Origin: Saccopteryx bilineata
Lineage: Eukaryota > Chordata > Mammalia > Chiroptera > Emballonuridae
Direction of reading: 5' to 3'
Length of the DNA: 64,000 nucleotides
NCBI RefSeq assembly: GCF_036850765.1
Contig: NC_089491.1
Coordinates: 130,936,266 to 131,000,265, forward strand
The notes below the pieces were generated by a model, which saw only the letters and a program-made list of their open reading frames with translations, made no database searches and was not told where the DNA came from. Every line of letters begins with the position of its first letter. Within the stretch, counting starts at the first letter, position 1. Positions 1-12,101 of this stretch are shown here, piece by piece. Position numbers and translations under genes: made by a program.

Positions 1-187
1 GAAGGTAATTTAGAGGAATAATGGTTAACACAACATTCCATGAACGCTATATTCTAGAATTGTGGAACTAGCACAGACTGGACTTCATACTGACTCCTGA
101 AAGCTTAATCTGTTTCTAGCTTCCCTCAGAAGAATCTCTGCAGAATATCACAATTCTGGAGTTTTCTTAGGTAGGATCTGTCTAGGG

Positions 188-462
188 CAGTGGTCCCCAA
201 CCTTTTTAGGGCCACAGACCGGTTTAATGTCAGAAAATATTTTCACGGACTAGCCTTTAGGATGGGACGGATAAATGTATCATGTGACCGAGACAAGCAT
301 CAAGAGTGAGTCTTCCACTGATGTAACAGAGGGAATCTGGTCATTTTTTAAAAATAAAACATCGTTCAGACTTAAATATAAATAAAATGGAAATAATGTA
401 AGTTATTTATTCTTTCTCTGCGGACCGGTACCGGTCCACGGCCCGGGGTTTGGAGACCACTG
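188..462 (+). mobile_element. Non-autonomous hAT element (family 1, copy 1)
   Basis: Terminal inverted repeats CAGTGGTCCCCAACC and TTTGGAGACCACTG bound 275 bp without coding capacity. An 8-bp duplication, gtctaggg (180-187) and ctctaggg (463-470), differs at one base and has the nnnTAnnn form. A second copy in the same orientation lies at 48390-48686. Confidence 0.88.
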
Positions 463-554
463 CTCTAGGGGACTGGGACTGCCTAGGTCTGATTTAATTC
501 TGCAAGTTTTGGGTTATTCTAGCGTAGACCCATGTTAGCCTTTGTTACAAAATT

Positions 555-968
555 AGTAAAAAACTGTGTGGTTGGCTGATAATGTCTCCCAAATATACGT
601 ACACATCCTAATGTCCAAACTTGTGAATGTCACTTTTATTTTATAAGGGGTCTTTGCAAATGTGGTTAAAACTCTTGAGAATATCCTGATTGTCCTGAGG
701 GGCCCTAAATGCCATCACAAATGTTCTTGGAAGTGGGAGATGAAACACACACACAGACATGAAGATGGAGGCTGACTTTGGACTGATCATGGCCTAATGT
801 CAAGGAACACCAGCAGCAAGGAATGGATTCTCTCCCAGAGCCACTAAGAGGAGCGAGGCCTTGCCAACACTTTGATTTTGGACATTTGGCTTCCAGAACT
901 GTTTGTTGTTCTAAGCCACCAAATTTGTGGTAATTTGTTATTACTGTAATGAATAAAAATTAGTCCTA
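555..968 (+). mobile_element. MLT1-like MaLR LTR
   Basis: The order ATGTCTCCCAAATATACG, then CTTTGATTTTGGACATTTGG, CTTCCAGAACTG and TTGTTCTAAGCCACC matches the MLT1 LTR pattern. It is old and diverged and has no internal viral sequence. Confidence 0.65.
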
Positions 969-1060
969 AGAACAGATACATGCCGTTTAACCAGAGTATT
1001 AATATCTTTTAAAAAAATAGGAATATCAACATGAGAACCCGGTTAATAAAAGAATCCCCC

Positions 1061-1462
1061 CGGCCCTGGGCAGTTGGCTCAGCGGTAGAGCGTCGGGCCT
1101 GGCGTGCGGGGGACCCGGGTTCGATTCCCGGCCAGGGCACATAGGAGAAGCGCCCATTTGCTTCTCCAACCCCCCCACCTCCTTCCTCTCTGTCTCTCTC
1201 TTCCCCTCCCGCAGCCAAGGCTCCATAGGAGCAAAGATGGCCCGGGCACTGGGGATGGCTCCTTGGCCTTTGCCCCAGGCGCTAGAGTGGCTCTGGTCGC
1301 GGCAGAGCAATGCCCCGAGGGGCAGAGCATCCCCCCTGGTGGGCAGAGCACCGCCCCTGGTGGGCATGCCGGGTGGATCCCGGTCGGGCGCATGTGGGAG
1401 TCTGTCTGACTGTCTCTCCCCGTTTCCAGCTTCAGAAAAAGAAAAAACAAACAAACAAACAA
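1061..1462 (+). mobile_element. SINE-A, full length
   Basis: The element has the tRNA-like head, the GC-rich body with three GGGCAGAGC-type units, and an A-rich tail. The duplication agaatccccc flanks it (ending at 1060, repeated from 1465). Confidence 0.88.
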
Positions 1463-1790
1463 AAAGAATCCCCCTAACACATTTTTGTGGGTAAAACTCC
1501 AAAGTACCACTTACAAAAAAATGAGAGGAACAAAAAAGTTATTGGAAAGGTATGTGGGGCAATATTTCAATGACATGTATTTTAAAGATGCCTCGTGGGC
1601 TTGGTACAAGCTGAATTTGAAGTTCGTCAACACTGGCTCGGAAACAGACTTTATAGTTCCTGCACAGACATCACAGACCTCATACTGATAGTACGGTGTT
1701 TCCAAAATTACCATATCGTCTCATCAGTTAGTAGCCAATTCTCTACTAAAAAGTATATAAAAAGACACATAATTTATGATGTGTCTAAAG

Positions 1791-2128
1791 CAGGGGTAGT
1801 CAACCTGGTCCCTACCGCCCACTAGTGGGCATTCCAGCTTTCACCGTGGGTGGTAGCGGAGCAACCAAAGTATAAATAAAAAGATAGATTTAACTATAGT
1901 AAGTTGTTTTATAAAGATGTATTCTGCCAAACTTAGCAAAAATCCAACATAAAGTACTTGGTAATAATTATTATATGCTTTAACTCTGCTTTATAAATTT
2001 TATAAAGTAAAGTTACTTCCCTACTTTATAAATCACCATTACTGCGGAACTGGTGGGCGGTTAGAAAATTTTACTACTAACAGAGATACAAAAGTGGGCG
2101 GTAGGTATAAAAAGGCTGACTACCCCTG
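1791..2128 (+). mobile_element. Non-autonomous hAT element (family 2)
   Basis: Ends CAGGGGTAGTCAACC and GGCTGACTACCCCTG form an inverted repeat around 338 bp of AT-rich non-coding DNA. Flanks are gtctaaag (1783-1790) and gtctagag (2129-2136), seven of eight matching. Confidence 0.85.
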
Positions 2129-2266
2129 GTCTAGAGGATGAAATGACTGCTGGCCTATAGTATAGTAGAGGGAAACATTATCTTGCTCCTTGCCATCAAA
2201 GATGCTGTATTCTCAGGCTATAGAATGTTATCTGCTGCCTTGACTACCCTTGTCTTTTCTCTTTTT

Positions 2267-2533
2267 GTGTGTGGTGGTGGGGGAGGCACAAGGCAGGGAG
2301 AGAAAGGAAGACAGACAGGGACTGGTGGGAAGGGAGAGAGATGAAAAGGGAGAGAGATCAACTCATAATGGCAGCACCTTAGTTGTTCATTGATTGCTTT
2401 CTCATACGTGCTTTGATTGGGGTGCCCCAGCGGAGCCAGTGACCCCTTGTCAAGCCAGTGACCTTGGGGCTTTGAGCCTGGGTCCTATGTCCCAGGCCTG
2501 CGCTCTATCCACTGCGCAATCACCTGGTCAGGT
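2267..2533 (-). mobile_element. SINE-B, diverged
   Basis: On the plus strand it ends GCGCAATCACCTGGTCAGG, the complement of the SINE-B head, and starts with the purine-rich complement of the CT-rich tail. Confidence 0.75.
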
Positions 2534-2756
2534 GTGCCCTCATCTTTGTAACAGCAGTCCTTTGTACTCCAATCCTCACCTCCCTGGCCCCAGCCCACTA
2601 GCGCCAGGCTGTCCTAGTTTCCTTTCTCCATGCTTAATTCTTATGAAAACAATTTCATACACATTCACAATTTCAGTTGCCTCCTGTGTATCAGTGACTT
2701 CAAGGTCTGACTGCTAAAATTCTCTCTCAGAAGATACTCGTTAAAATATTTGACTT

Positions 2757-3155
2757 GGCCCTGGCTGGTTGGCTCAGTGGTAGAGCGTCGGCCTGGTGTG
2801 TGGGGGACCCGGGTTCGATTCCCGGCCAGGGCACATAGGAGAAGCGCCCATTTGCTTCTCCACACCCCCCCCTCCTTCCTCTCTGTCTCTCTTTTCCCCT
2901 CCTGCAGCCAAGGCTCCATTGGAACAAAGATGGCCCGGGCGCTGGGGATGGCTCCTTGGCCTCTGCCCCAGGCGCTAGAGTGGCTCTGGTCGCGGCAGAG
3001 CGAAGCCCCGGAGGGGCAGAGCATTGCCCCTGGTGGGCAGAGCGTCGCCCCTGGTGGGCGTGCTGGGTGGATCCCGGTCGGGCGCATGCGGGAGTCTGTC
3101 TGACTGTCTCTCCCCGTTTCCAGCTTCAGAAAAATACAAAAAAATATATATATAT
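2757..3155 (+). mobile_element. SINE-A, full length
   Basis: It has three tandem body units and an intact tRNA-like B box. The 11-bp duplication atatttgactt flanks it (2746-2756 and 3156-3166). It looks young. Confidence 0.9.
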
Positions 3156-3586
3156 ATATTTGACTTAACATAAACAAGTCTTACAAAAAAATTTTGTTCA
3201 CACACTATAACCGATTTCTTGCTGGCTTAATTTATCATCACTGGTGCTCATTCCCTCTGGTTCTGCTAATATAATCAGATATTTTACTCTTTCCTTCAGC
3301 CCCCGCATCTAAGACATTAACCAATTTTCCAGTAATTCCTTTAAAAAACCTCTTGGGTTCCTCTTCTTATCCCAGTTACAACCCTATTTCTTTCATGCTT
3401 CCAGACCCAAGCAGCCTACCGCTAGTTGGGCTAACTCCAGCTCGACCATTCCTCCTCCCTGGGTTATCTTTCACACAGCTATCAAAATGTTACTCTACTC
3501 AAACAGTAGAGCAGTGCCCTTAACTACACTCACTATATACCACACCAACCTGATTGTACTGATTTTCAGTATTGAAAGATACTCAT

Positions 3587-3963
3587 GGCCCTGGCCGGTT
3601 GGCTCAGTGGTAGAGCGTCGGCCTAGCGTGCGGAGGACCCGGGTTTGATTCTGGCCAGGGCACACAGGAGAAGCGCCCATTTGCTTCTCCACTCCTCCGC
3701 TGAGCTTTCCTCTCTGTCTCTCTCTTCCCCTCCCGCAGCCAAGGCTCCATTGGAACAAAGATGGCCCGGGCCCTGGGGATGGCTCTGTGGCCTCTGCCTC
3801 AGGCACTAGAGTGGCTCTGGTCGCAACATGGCGACGCCCAGGATGGGCAGAGCGTCGCCCCATGGTGGGCGTGCCGGGTGGATCCCAGTTGGGCGCATGC
3901 GGGAGTCTGACTGTCTCTCCCTGTTTCCAGCTTCAGAAAAATGAAAAAAAAAAAAAAAAAGAA
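3587..3963 (+). mobile_element. SINE-A, two-unit form
   Basis: This copy has two body units. Flanks aaagatactcat (3575-3586) and aaagaaactcat (3964-3975) match at eleven of twelve bases. Confidence 0.9.
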
Positions 3964-4095
3964 AAAGAAACTCATTTTTTTCCGTTCTCCAGCACTAGAA
4001 AACTTATATAGCAGTATTTTGATTTGCTCAGAAAATTGAACATTGGCCTGAATAAAATAGTTAGAAATATGTCAAATCATCCATTTAAAAAAAAT

Positions 4096-4390
4096 TTTAA
4101 TTTTTTGTATTTTTCTGAAGTGAGAAGTGGGAGACAGAGACAGACTCCTGCATGCACCCGACCTGGGCCCAACCGGCATGGGCATGCCCACTAGGGGGAG
4201 TCATCCTCAGCACCCGGGCCAAATTTGCTAAAATGGAGGCTTGGCTGCAGCAGGGGAAGAGAGAGATAAAGGAGAGGAGGAAGGGTGGAGAAGCAGATGG
4301 GCGCTTCTCCTGAGTGCCCTGGAGGGGAATCAAACCCGGGATTTTCACACGCTGGGCTGATGCTCTACCGCTAAGCCAAATGGCCAGGGC
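4096..4390 (-). mobile_element. SINE-A, shortened
   Basis: The complement of the head (CTCTACCGCTAAGCC, then GGCCAGGGC) is on the right and the tail on the left. The body is shortened compared with other copies. Confidence 0.82.
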
Positions 4391-4982
4391 AATTGTCCAT
4401 TCATTTTAAAGCAAAATACAATTTTTACTGTCATTTGTTTAGTATAGATAAGATAGTATGAAGCTATTAGATACATTATTAGATTTTTGCTTACTTGATA
4501 CTGTGACTTGTCTTCCCCATCATTGATGCATTAAAGCGCCTTGCCAGCAAGCACTGGGTTTCATTTACTCTTTTGTACTTTCCTCTGCCCCAAACACAGC
4601 ACGTTGCACATTCAAAATTTTGACAATAAAGCCATGAGCAGCTTAATAGGGATACATTCTGAGAAATTTGTAGTAGGGTGATTTGTTGTATGAACATCAC
4701 AGATTGCACTTGCCTGACCTTGATGGCATAGCCTACTACTACACACCTAGGCTGTGAGGTATATCACCGTATATGGGGTCTATCTACTGTTGGTGGAAAC
4801 GTGCAGCAACCGATGTAAACATTTCCTGTTCTGAACTCGATGCTCACAAGAGACATTAACTACCACACTATAAGTAGAAATTTGAATAGGTAATAATGGC
4901 AGATGATAAAAACATTCAAGGCTTTTATCTCTCTGCCTGTTTACAAATTGCTGTAAACCTTTTGACTTGATTATTGACATTA

Positions 4983-5135
4983 AAATACTGTGAGGTCACC
5001 AGTTTGAAGCCCTGGGCTTGCCTGGTCAAGGCACATATGGGAGTTGATGCTTCCAGCTCCTCCCCACCTTCTCTGTCTCTCCTCTCTTTCTCCCTCTCTG
5101 TCTCTCTCTCCTCTCTAAAACTAAAAAACAAAACA
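4983..5135 (+). mobile_element. SINE-D, 5' truncated
   Basis: It starts at GTGAGGTCACCAG and contains the motif CTTGCCTGGTCAAGG followed by a CT-rich tail. Confidence 0.7.
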
Positions 5136-5228
5136 AAACTGTAAGATCTGTGTTTTCAGAAAACAAACCAACCCATATTTAGACTCAAATGCTGAACCTG
5201 AGTAATTACTGTATTTCACTTATGTCAC

Positions 5229-5333
5229 GCTGAGGTCAGCAGTTCAAAGCCCCAGGCTTGCCCTGCTTCCCACTTCTCCCCTGCCTTTCTCTCTCTCCTT
5301 CCTCTCTAAAATAAAAAATAAAATTAAAAAAAA
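5229..5333 (+). mobile_element. SINE-D fragment
   Basis: GCTGAGGTCAGCAGTTC, AGGCTTGCCCTG and a CT-rich end identify a short internally deleted copy. Confidence 0.65.
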
Positions 5334-6451
5334 AGTCTCCACACCCTTCCCAACAAATCAGAAGAGAAATTATTGATTGCCTATGAATGATAAAGCAAGG
5401 TAAACATGCAATATTGAATATGTTGATTCTTAGGTACAAAAATCAGGTAGCTCTCTAATTTTGGACAAAAGTCTTTAATTCTTAATTAGCAATCTTTAGG
5501 CCACTAACAAAGATGTTTTAGGGGAGTAAGTTCAAAGTACATACAACCTGTGGAATATATTTTTTAAATCTGAAAACAAAAACAAAAAACTGTAGCATTT
5601 AGAAAACTTATTTAGTAATATTTTATTTCTATCTTTCAGTGATAGACTAGCACCAAACCTACAAACTTTAGGTGTTCCATTAACAGGTTTAGTAGCCAAT
5701 TCTGACAAGTACCAGTCTCCCAACAAAGACTCATGCATATTTCCCTCAGTAGTCAGTTAAGGGAATGTAAGTTTAGTTTTACTCTCAATCTATTACACTT
5801 CTTTCATGCATTCATAAAATACCAGCGGCATCGATACACTGCAACAAACTGCAAAACAATTAAAAAAAATGAGCCCTATAAATCACAATTTGTTAATGCC
5901 GATAGGTTAAGAGAGATAAGCCTGCAAAACACTCAGATTTCTAAGATAAAGCCATAGGAATATTAATAATAAAACAGCTCCTTTCTACATTTCCAAGATT
6001 TAACAGAAGGGGATTAAATGCAATGAAGACACAGACTGAGGTAAACTAAAAGCAGGTTGCAGTGATGAGTTTGACTCCAAGTTTGCTGCCCACATCTAAA
6101 GTCAAGATGATTTAAAAAGCAAACTTTCATAAATGGAAGTTTAAAATTTTTCTGCTCTAAATATCCATGTGTTAAAGATTATATATTTATGAAAAAAGTT
6201 GAGTCAACATGAAAGTCAAAATAGGGTTCTTACACTTCTCAGACAAATTAAGCGAAATGTTCTTCTGGTTTTCTCCTGAAATTCAAGTTTCTTCAAGTAT
6301 CCTTGGGGACATGAAAAGGAACTCATGAGTTTTCTGAGTCAATTACTTTAGCATTTTTTCCATTTAAGCATGTTAGTCTATGTATGATTTACATTCCTAA
6401 GGTGCAGTTACTATTTTGTGTGGGAGACAGTGGTGCTTTCTGTGTAACCAG

Positions 6452-6721
6452 AGCCTGATTTGTGTGTGTGTGACAGAGACAGAGAGGGGGCCAGATAGGA
6501 AAAGAGAGAGATGAGAAGCACCAATTCTTTGTTGCAGCACACCTTAGTTTCTCATTGATTGCTTTCTCATATGTGTTTTGATGGGGAGAAGGCACAGCGA
6601 CCCAAATGACCCCTTGCTCAAGCCAGCACCTTGGGCTCAAGCTGGTGACCATGGGGTTTTGAACCTGGGTCCTCTGCGTCCCAGTCTGATGCTCTATCCA
6701 CTGGGCCACCGCCTGGTCAGG
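6452..6721 (-). mobile_element. SINE-B, diverged
   Basis: The plus strand ends ATCCACTGGGCCACCGCCTG then GTCAGG, the complement of the SINE-B head. The AGAGAGATGAGAAGC stretch is the complement of the tail. Confidence 0.78.
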
Positions 6722-6804
6722 CCACAGCCTGATTTCTATCAGCAAAATACAAAACTAAAAACAAAAATATAGTGACCTTGAGGATTTTACTTTATTCTTT
6801 TTAA

Positions 6805-6925
6805 CTCTTATGAAGTAGGTGCTGCTATCATTCCCATTTTATAGATAAGGAGATTGAGGCATCTAATCAGGGGCACATGTTAGGAAGTGGCAGAACTGGG
6901 ATTAGAAACCCTAGAGATCTGGTTT
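6805..6925 (-). mobile_element. MIR SINE fragment
   Basis: On the plus strand CCCATTTTATAGATAAGG and AGTGGCAGAACTGGGATT are the complement of the MIR core and head. Confidence 0.72.
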
Positions 6926-7013
6926 CAGAGCCTCCATTCCTATTTACTATGCTAAACTGTCCACTTTGTACCTCTAACACTCACCTGTCATTAAAATGTA
7001 TTTGCACCAGGAA

Positions 7014-7225
7014 AGTGGTTCTCAACCAGGTGACTTTGCCCTTTAATACTTGCTTCCTTCCCCTTTACCTCCCAAATCTAACTGGAGGACCACTTGGCAA
7101 TGTCTGGAGATAATTTTAGTTGTCTCAATTTGAGGCTGGGGGTGGAATTATCTAGTGGGTGGAGACCAGGGATGCCACAAAAACCCTATAATGCACAGGG
7201 CAGCCTCTTACAACTCCCTCTCCAG
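7014..7225 (+). mobile_element. Charlie-type remnant (MER20/MER3-like)
   Basis: GTGGTTCTCAACCAGG, CTTGGCAATGTCTGGAG and ATCTAGTGGGTGGAG occur in the order of an old eutherian Charlie element. The exact family name is uncertain. Confidence 0.6.
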
Positions 7226-8252
7226 CACCAAACATCCATAAAGCTGAGGCTGAGCAGCCCTACAATAGAGTATATATTCTAGGAGGGTGGGGTCCTAAGT
7301 TGATCTCAGTTGCTGCTTTACTCTCAGACCTAGAACAATGCTTGACATGAAGTGCTTAAATTTTATCTGTTGAACATTTACATTTTTAAGAGCCTAGAAC
7401 TCAACCTGATATGTATTTGGTAGGCAACATGCACTTGAATTGATGAAGGTGCCCTCAAAGAAGGTTGAATAGATGCAACAGGACATAGTAAATTGAAGCT
7501 CCACCATTCCACATCTTTTGGGTTTAACTTCCTCCCAATGACTATAAATAAGTCTCTTAGTTAGTGGGGCTACTATGAGAACATTTCTTTTTTTACAGAT
7601 ACTTGGATCCCTTAAATACACTGAGTTAAATGTAAGGAATAAGACCCTTTTTCTTTTTTAAATGAAAGCTTTTAAATATCCCACACAAATAGCATGTATT
7701 TAAGGGATTAGCAGACACTCCTAAATTCAATTGATATCACTAATTGATAATATGCTCCAGTGGGTGACAAAAAATACTGAGTTAAGATTTGTTTACAAGT
7801 GTCAAAACTTCCCCAAAACTGAATTATAGCACACATAAAACAAAGACAGATCCGTTATCTAAAAAGAAAGTAGTACCTGAGTCCACTTCATTAAAAAATT
7901 TTTATAACCATAGTAGTCTAAGTATATCTTCATCCAATATTTAAAAAATATCCATAGGCATAACATCTGTCAAAGGATTTTCAATTCTTCCTCCTACACC
8001 TCAAAGAGCTATTGAACATTATGCAGAAAGCATATGTTCATAAGTAATATTGCTTGATTTACAAAATTCTTTCCCAAGGAAAAATCCAAAAGATGGATAA
8101 ATGGATAATCAAAGAAAACTAGGAAAAAATCTGACATCTTTCACTCATCATTTCTATACTTAATGAATGAGGTTGGCTTGCCCAAATGTTAAATTATGAA
8201 ACCGTACTATGTAAAATGCACCCATTACATTTAAAAAGAAGTCAAATCTATA

Positions 8253-8258
8253 TTTATT
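8253..8258 (-). terminator. RAP1B: Polyadenylation signal AATAAA, RAP1B (distal)
   Basis: AATAAA on the minus strand lies at the end of the repeat-free 3' UTR. I take it as the main signal because the sequence beyond it loses the UTR-like character. This is an inference without transcript data. Confidence 0.6.
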
Positions 8259-8338
8259 TACTAGCACTGTTAAACATTACACAAAACACATTCAAGTGGC
8301 AAGTAATTATAATGCAAGCCCTTGCATGGCAACCCAAA

Positions 8339-8344
8339 TTTATT
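8339..8344 (-). terminator. RAP1B: Polyadenylation signal AATAAA, RAP1B (proximal alternative)
   Basis: A second AATAAA on the minus strand lies about 85 nt before the distal one. It could give a slightly shorter 3' UTR. Confidence 0.4.
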
Positions 8345-8606
8345 GAACTACTGATGCTAAGTTATACAAAATTGCACCACTTTAATTAAGGCTTTTAGTT
8401 TACATTTGGCCACCTCTAAGTAGTTGTAACATTAGGTTGGTCAATTTAAATACTGTAGCTCCCTGTTGGATAGACACACAATCTTTACACCCAAACATTA
8501 ATGCATACAAAGCAACAAGGCATTGTTAAATAAAACAGCAAGTTACTGCAACTTAGGCCTTGTGACCAATTACACATGATTAAAATTACTTCCCACATTC
8601 ACATCC

Positions 8607-8613
8607 ACAGTAC
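8607..8613 (-). promoter_or_regulatory. Candidate miR-101 site (7-mer) in RAP1B 3' UTR
   Basis: The minus strand reads GTACTGT followed by G, a 7mer-m8 seed match to miR-101-3p. It lies about 650 nt downstream of the 8-mer match in the same UTR. Confidence 0.35.
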
Positions 8614-9263
8614 TCGTCCACCATTTAACATCTCAACCAAAACGTTACACATGTGAAACAATCACTAACAGGCAAAAATACTAAACCTGTATATTTGGTA
8701 TTGCAAATACACTTATGCATGAACAAGCAAGGGATTCACAGTGAGAATCTACAGCTGCAGAAGCCTGAAAATGATTTACAAAAATTGTTAAATCATTAAA
8801 AAATTGTTTGAAAATATACACTTCTTGTTGTAGACCCCCACTGTACACACAACTATAAACATTGTTCCCTATGTAAACAAAAAAGGAAACAGTAAGAGAT
8901 TTGAAAAATCTGGACATTTCCTTCCCAACAGATATTAAAGGCAATGTCTTTAATCTAAGACATTATACTGAAAGGACTACTGTATTTTAAAGACAAGATC
9001 ACTGTCTCCACAGGTTTTTTTAAAATTTAAAAAAAACTATATAGCTGTGTTAATCAAAGCGCTTATTTATACAATACAATGATAATGACCTTGATTTTCT
9101 TAAAAAAAAATTACAATAAGCTACAAGTATCAAAGAAGCGAAGTTATCTGGAGTAGTCTATATAGGAGCTCTTTGGACTTTCTTTTATTATGCTAAAATA
9201 GTGGTGCTTTTAGGATTTACATTATTGTACTCTCCAATACAAAGTATAGGGCGTGTTAAAGTA

Positions 9264-9271
9264 TACAGTAC
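9264..9271 (-). promoter_or_regulatory. Candidate miR-101 site (8-mer) in RAP1B 3' UTR
   Basis: The minus strand reads GTACTGTA, an 8-mer match to the miR-101-3p seed, near the start of the terminal exon. A seed match alone is weak evidence. Confidence 0.4.
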
Positions 9272-9849
9272 ACCATTTTCATACATGTACAACATTGGGG
9301 GATGAAAATGTCTCTTAGCAGTAATACTGGATTGTAGCCTCTGGTTTTACCAGCTGCATACTCTAGGACTATTATATAAGTAAAAATCTCTCTTGCGATA
9401 CTGAAAAGTGATTAGAATGTGCAAACTGATGTAGTAGCTTTCATCCGCCTCTTAACAGGGTACCACCACAGAAAGTCCATTTAAGATGTTGGTAGGTTTA
9501 ACAAAGTTGGAATGCTGGCACTGTTGAATTGGGCAACAGTTCTTCAGACCTGTTAAAAAGAAAAACATGGGTTGAAAATAGCACCCAAAAAAGCCAAAGG
9601 ATTAAGATAACAGTGTTAAAGTGTTACAAATGAATAGAATGCAGGCTCTTGTCCTTATCATAACATTAATGACATTGTACCACAACCCATAGCAAAGCAA
9701 ACAAGGGTAGATATTTTCATCTTTTTAGAATGACTTCATTTATTCTGCTTCTTGTAAGTCAGTAAAATGAAAGTTTTAGATAAAAAATAGAGTATTCCAT
9801 AGTGTAAATTTCTTTGTATTACCTTCCAGAGATTAAAAGTGGGGTAGGG

Positions 9850-10234
9850 CGGTAGAGCGTCGGCCTAGCGTGCGGAGGACCCGGGTTCGATTCCCGGCCA
9901 GGGCACACAGGAGAAGCGCCCATTTGCTTCTCCACCCCTCCGCCGCGCTTTCCTCTCTGTCTCTCTCTTCCCCTCCCGCAGCCAAGGCTCCATTGGAGCA
10001 AAGATGGCCCGGGCGCTGGGGATGGCTCTGTGGCCTCTGCCTCAGGCGCTAGAGTGGCTCTGGTCGCCAACATGGCGACGCCCCGGAGGGGCAGAGCATC
10101 ACCCCCTGGTGGGCAGAGCATCGCCCCATGGTGGGCGTGCCGGGTGGATCCCGGTCGGGCGCATGCGGGAGTCTGTCTGACTGTCTCTCCCTGTTTCCAG
10201 CTTCAGAAAAATGAAAAGAAAAAAAAAAAAAAAA
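9850..10234 (+). mobile_element. SINE-A, 5' truncated by a few bases
   Basis: It begins at CGGTAGAGCG, losing the first part of the A box. The duplication aagtggggtaggg lies on both sides (ending 9849 and 10249). It has three body units and sits in RAP1B intron 7. Confidence 0.9.
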
Positions 10235-11504
10235 AAAGTGGGGTAGGGGAGACCACATTAAAATTTGAGGTCAGGTTAACTTTATTAGCATTAAAAGACA
10301 GCAATATTAACAAAATGGGTGCTCCTATAAAAGTGTTTACAATCCTAGAATTACATCATAAATATAGAATGCACATCTCACTAGGGTCTCTAGTATCAGA
10401 AAATCAAGACCTTTTTTCCTCACTCTTCCAGTAAGAGCGGCTAAAAAGCAGGTTCAGAGAAGTACACAAAACAGAATTTATTTCACAATAGCTCTTTTAC
10501 AGTTGACAATTAGTTATATATATACTTTCTAATTTCATATTTAAACAAATTCCATCAACTTTTAGATGAATGTCAGAAAAGGGCAATATTACACTAAAAT
10601 CATGCAATTAAACTTAAAAAATTGTTAGTGATATAAATAAAAGTAAAATCAAAACCCATTGTCTGCCAAGTATTTATTTACTTTAGATGATTTTCTGCAT
10701 ACATGCCTGAGCTAAAAAACGTTTCCTTTTTTACTGTTTTTGTTTGGATCAAACTTACTGCAAGCTCCAGAAATGCTGTTAATATGTATCTAGTTGCTAA
10801 TTTTACAAATACTTTAAACCCCATTTAGAGTCTGAGTTTGCTAAGTTTTGCTAGCAGATTGAATGAAGTATAGCAAACTGGAAGAGGCAGATGGGAATGT
10901 GTGAGCTCAGGCACATATGTGCTAAGAACGGGCATGTATGTGGTCAGGAATGAGAGGATATCTCTCTGAACAGAAGCCTTAAACAGAGAATAGAGTAAAA
11001 AATCCCCCAAAGATACAGAATCAGAGTGCTATAGTTGTCCAGGACCATTAACACAAGGAAGAAGCAGAACCACAAACATTGAAAGTTCCCGTGATATATA
11101 AAAGTACAGTATAATATGATTTAATGAACACTGAGCAGGAAACCATTATTCTTGACAAACAGCAGTAGTTAATGGTTGAGGATTTAGCATGTGTTAGGCA
11201 CTAATCTAACTTCTTTAGAAGTATTAACTCATTTAATATGATTATTTTCAAAAACGATATAAAAATATTCTATGTTCAGTTTTCCTTCGCTGTCTCATCT
11301 ATGGGTTGTATTTGTGTCTATCATGGTCTGGTTCATCCCCTAAACAACTTCTACTCAACCTTTGTAAGTCAGCTTAAATGTCTTATTTTCCCTGAATCCA
11401 CAGTTATGTGACATACTGGGTTTGGTGCCCTAGTCACATGCTCCTATAGTTCTCATAATAAGCAAGCATGAATTTAGGAGCCATTCCATGGCTCAGATTA
11501 TGAG

Positions 11505-11712
11505 CCATGTACTCAAAATAACTGAATTCAAATTCTGGCTCTGTATAAACTAACTGCACAGGGCTTGAACAAGTAATAATCTTTCTCTGTCTCAGTTCAT
11601 TTATTTGTAATATGGGAATAATAGTAGTTACTGCCTCATAAGATTGTTGTGAGGATGCAATTAATAAATAGTACTTAAGAGTGCCTGGCACAGAATAAAT
11701 ATGCCAGGGGTT
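11505..11712 (+). mobile_element. MIR SINE
   Basis: CAAATTCTGGCTCTG, TGTAATATGGGAATAAT and GAGTGCCTGGCACAGAATAA follow the MIR consensus from head to tail. It lies in intron 7. Confidence 0.78.
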
Positions 11713-12101
11713 CTTATTATCGGTACTATGCTGGATTATTTCTATAACAGCATTTATCATATTTGAAATTGTTCATCTAACTCTTTCACTAGACCTTAAA
11801 TATCTTATTAAGGCAATAAAGAGGCAAAGAGAAAGTTTTGCTCTGTACTGTCAGCACAAACCAGTGTCCAATTGGGCATTTATATATGAAATGAACTAGA
11901 ATATGAACCTATGTGGAATACTTTACTTCTGATGATGATATGCAAATGACAGCACTAGGAAATTATACTAACCCATGGAGATCTTAAAAAGGAAATCATC
12001 ACTTTTTTTTAGAACAATAAAAAATTCAATACTTGCTTTCCTAACAAGAATACCCTAAATTAAATTGAGATTAAAAGTTAGAAGAAAATAAATTAACATA
12101 C

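Larger units (their letters stand above)
1..8234. other. Downstream flank of RAP1B
   Basis: This region holds repeats only: two hAT elements, an MLT1-like LTR, several SINEs, a MIR and a Charlie-type remnant. Stretches 3170-3575, 5340-6450 and 7270-8234 have no recognised feature. In human the next gene beyond RAP1B is NUP107; none of its exons was recognised here. Confidence 0.7.
8235..9549 (-). other. RAP1B: RAP1B terminal 3' UTR exon
   Basis: The exon begins after an acceptor TTTTTAACAG (complement of 9550-9559) with GTCTGAAGAACTG, which I recognise from memory as the RAP1B 3' UTR. About 1.3 kb follows without any SINE, in contrast to the repeat-rich surroundings, as expected for a conserved UTR. 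It is AT-rich. An AATAAA signal lies at 8253-8258 and a second at 8339-8344 (both complement). I placed the end about 20 nt beyond the first of these; the true cleavage site was not seen. Two miR-101 seed matches lie inside. Confidence 0.8.
9550..12101 (-). other. RAP1B intron 7 (inside the 3' UTR)
   Basis: The intron separates the stop-codon exon from the terminal UTR exon. It contains a 5'-truncated SINE-A and a MIR. The stretch 10250-11500 has no recognised element. Confidence 0.8.

Noticed and set aside
1078..1140. tRNA-like sequence with A and B boxes (repeated in many places)
   Set aside because: These are SINE heads followed by SINE bodies and A-rich tails, not tRNA genes.
1300..1375. 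Short tandem units in SINE-A as a CRISPR-like array
   Set aside because: Two or three imperfect units within a dispersed SINE in a mammalian genome do not form a CRISPR array.
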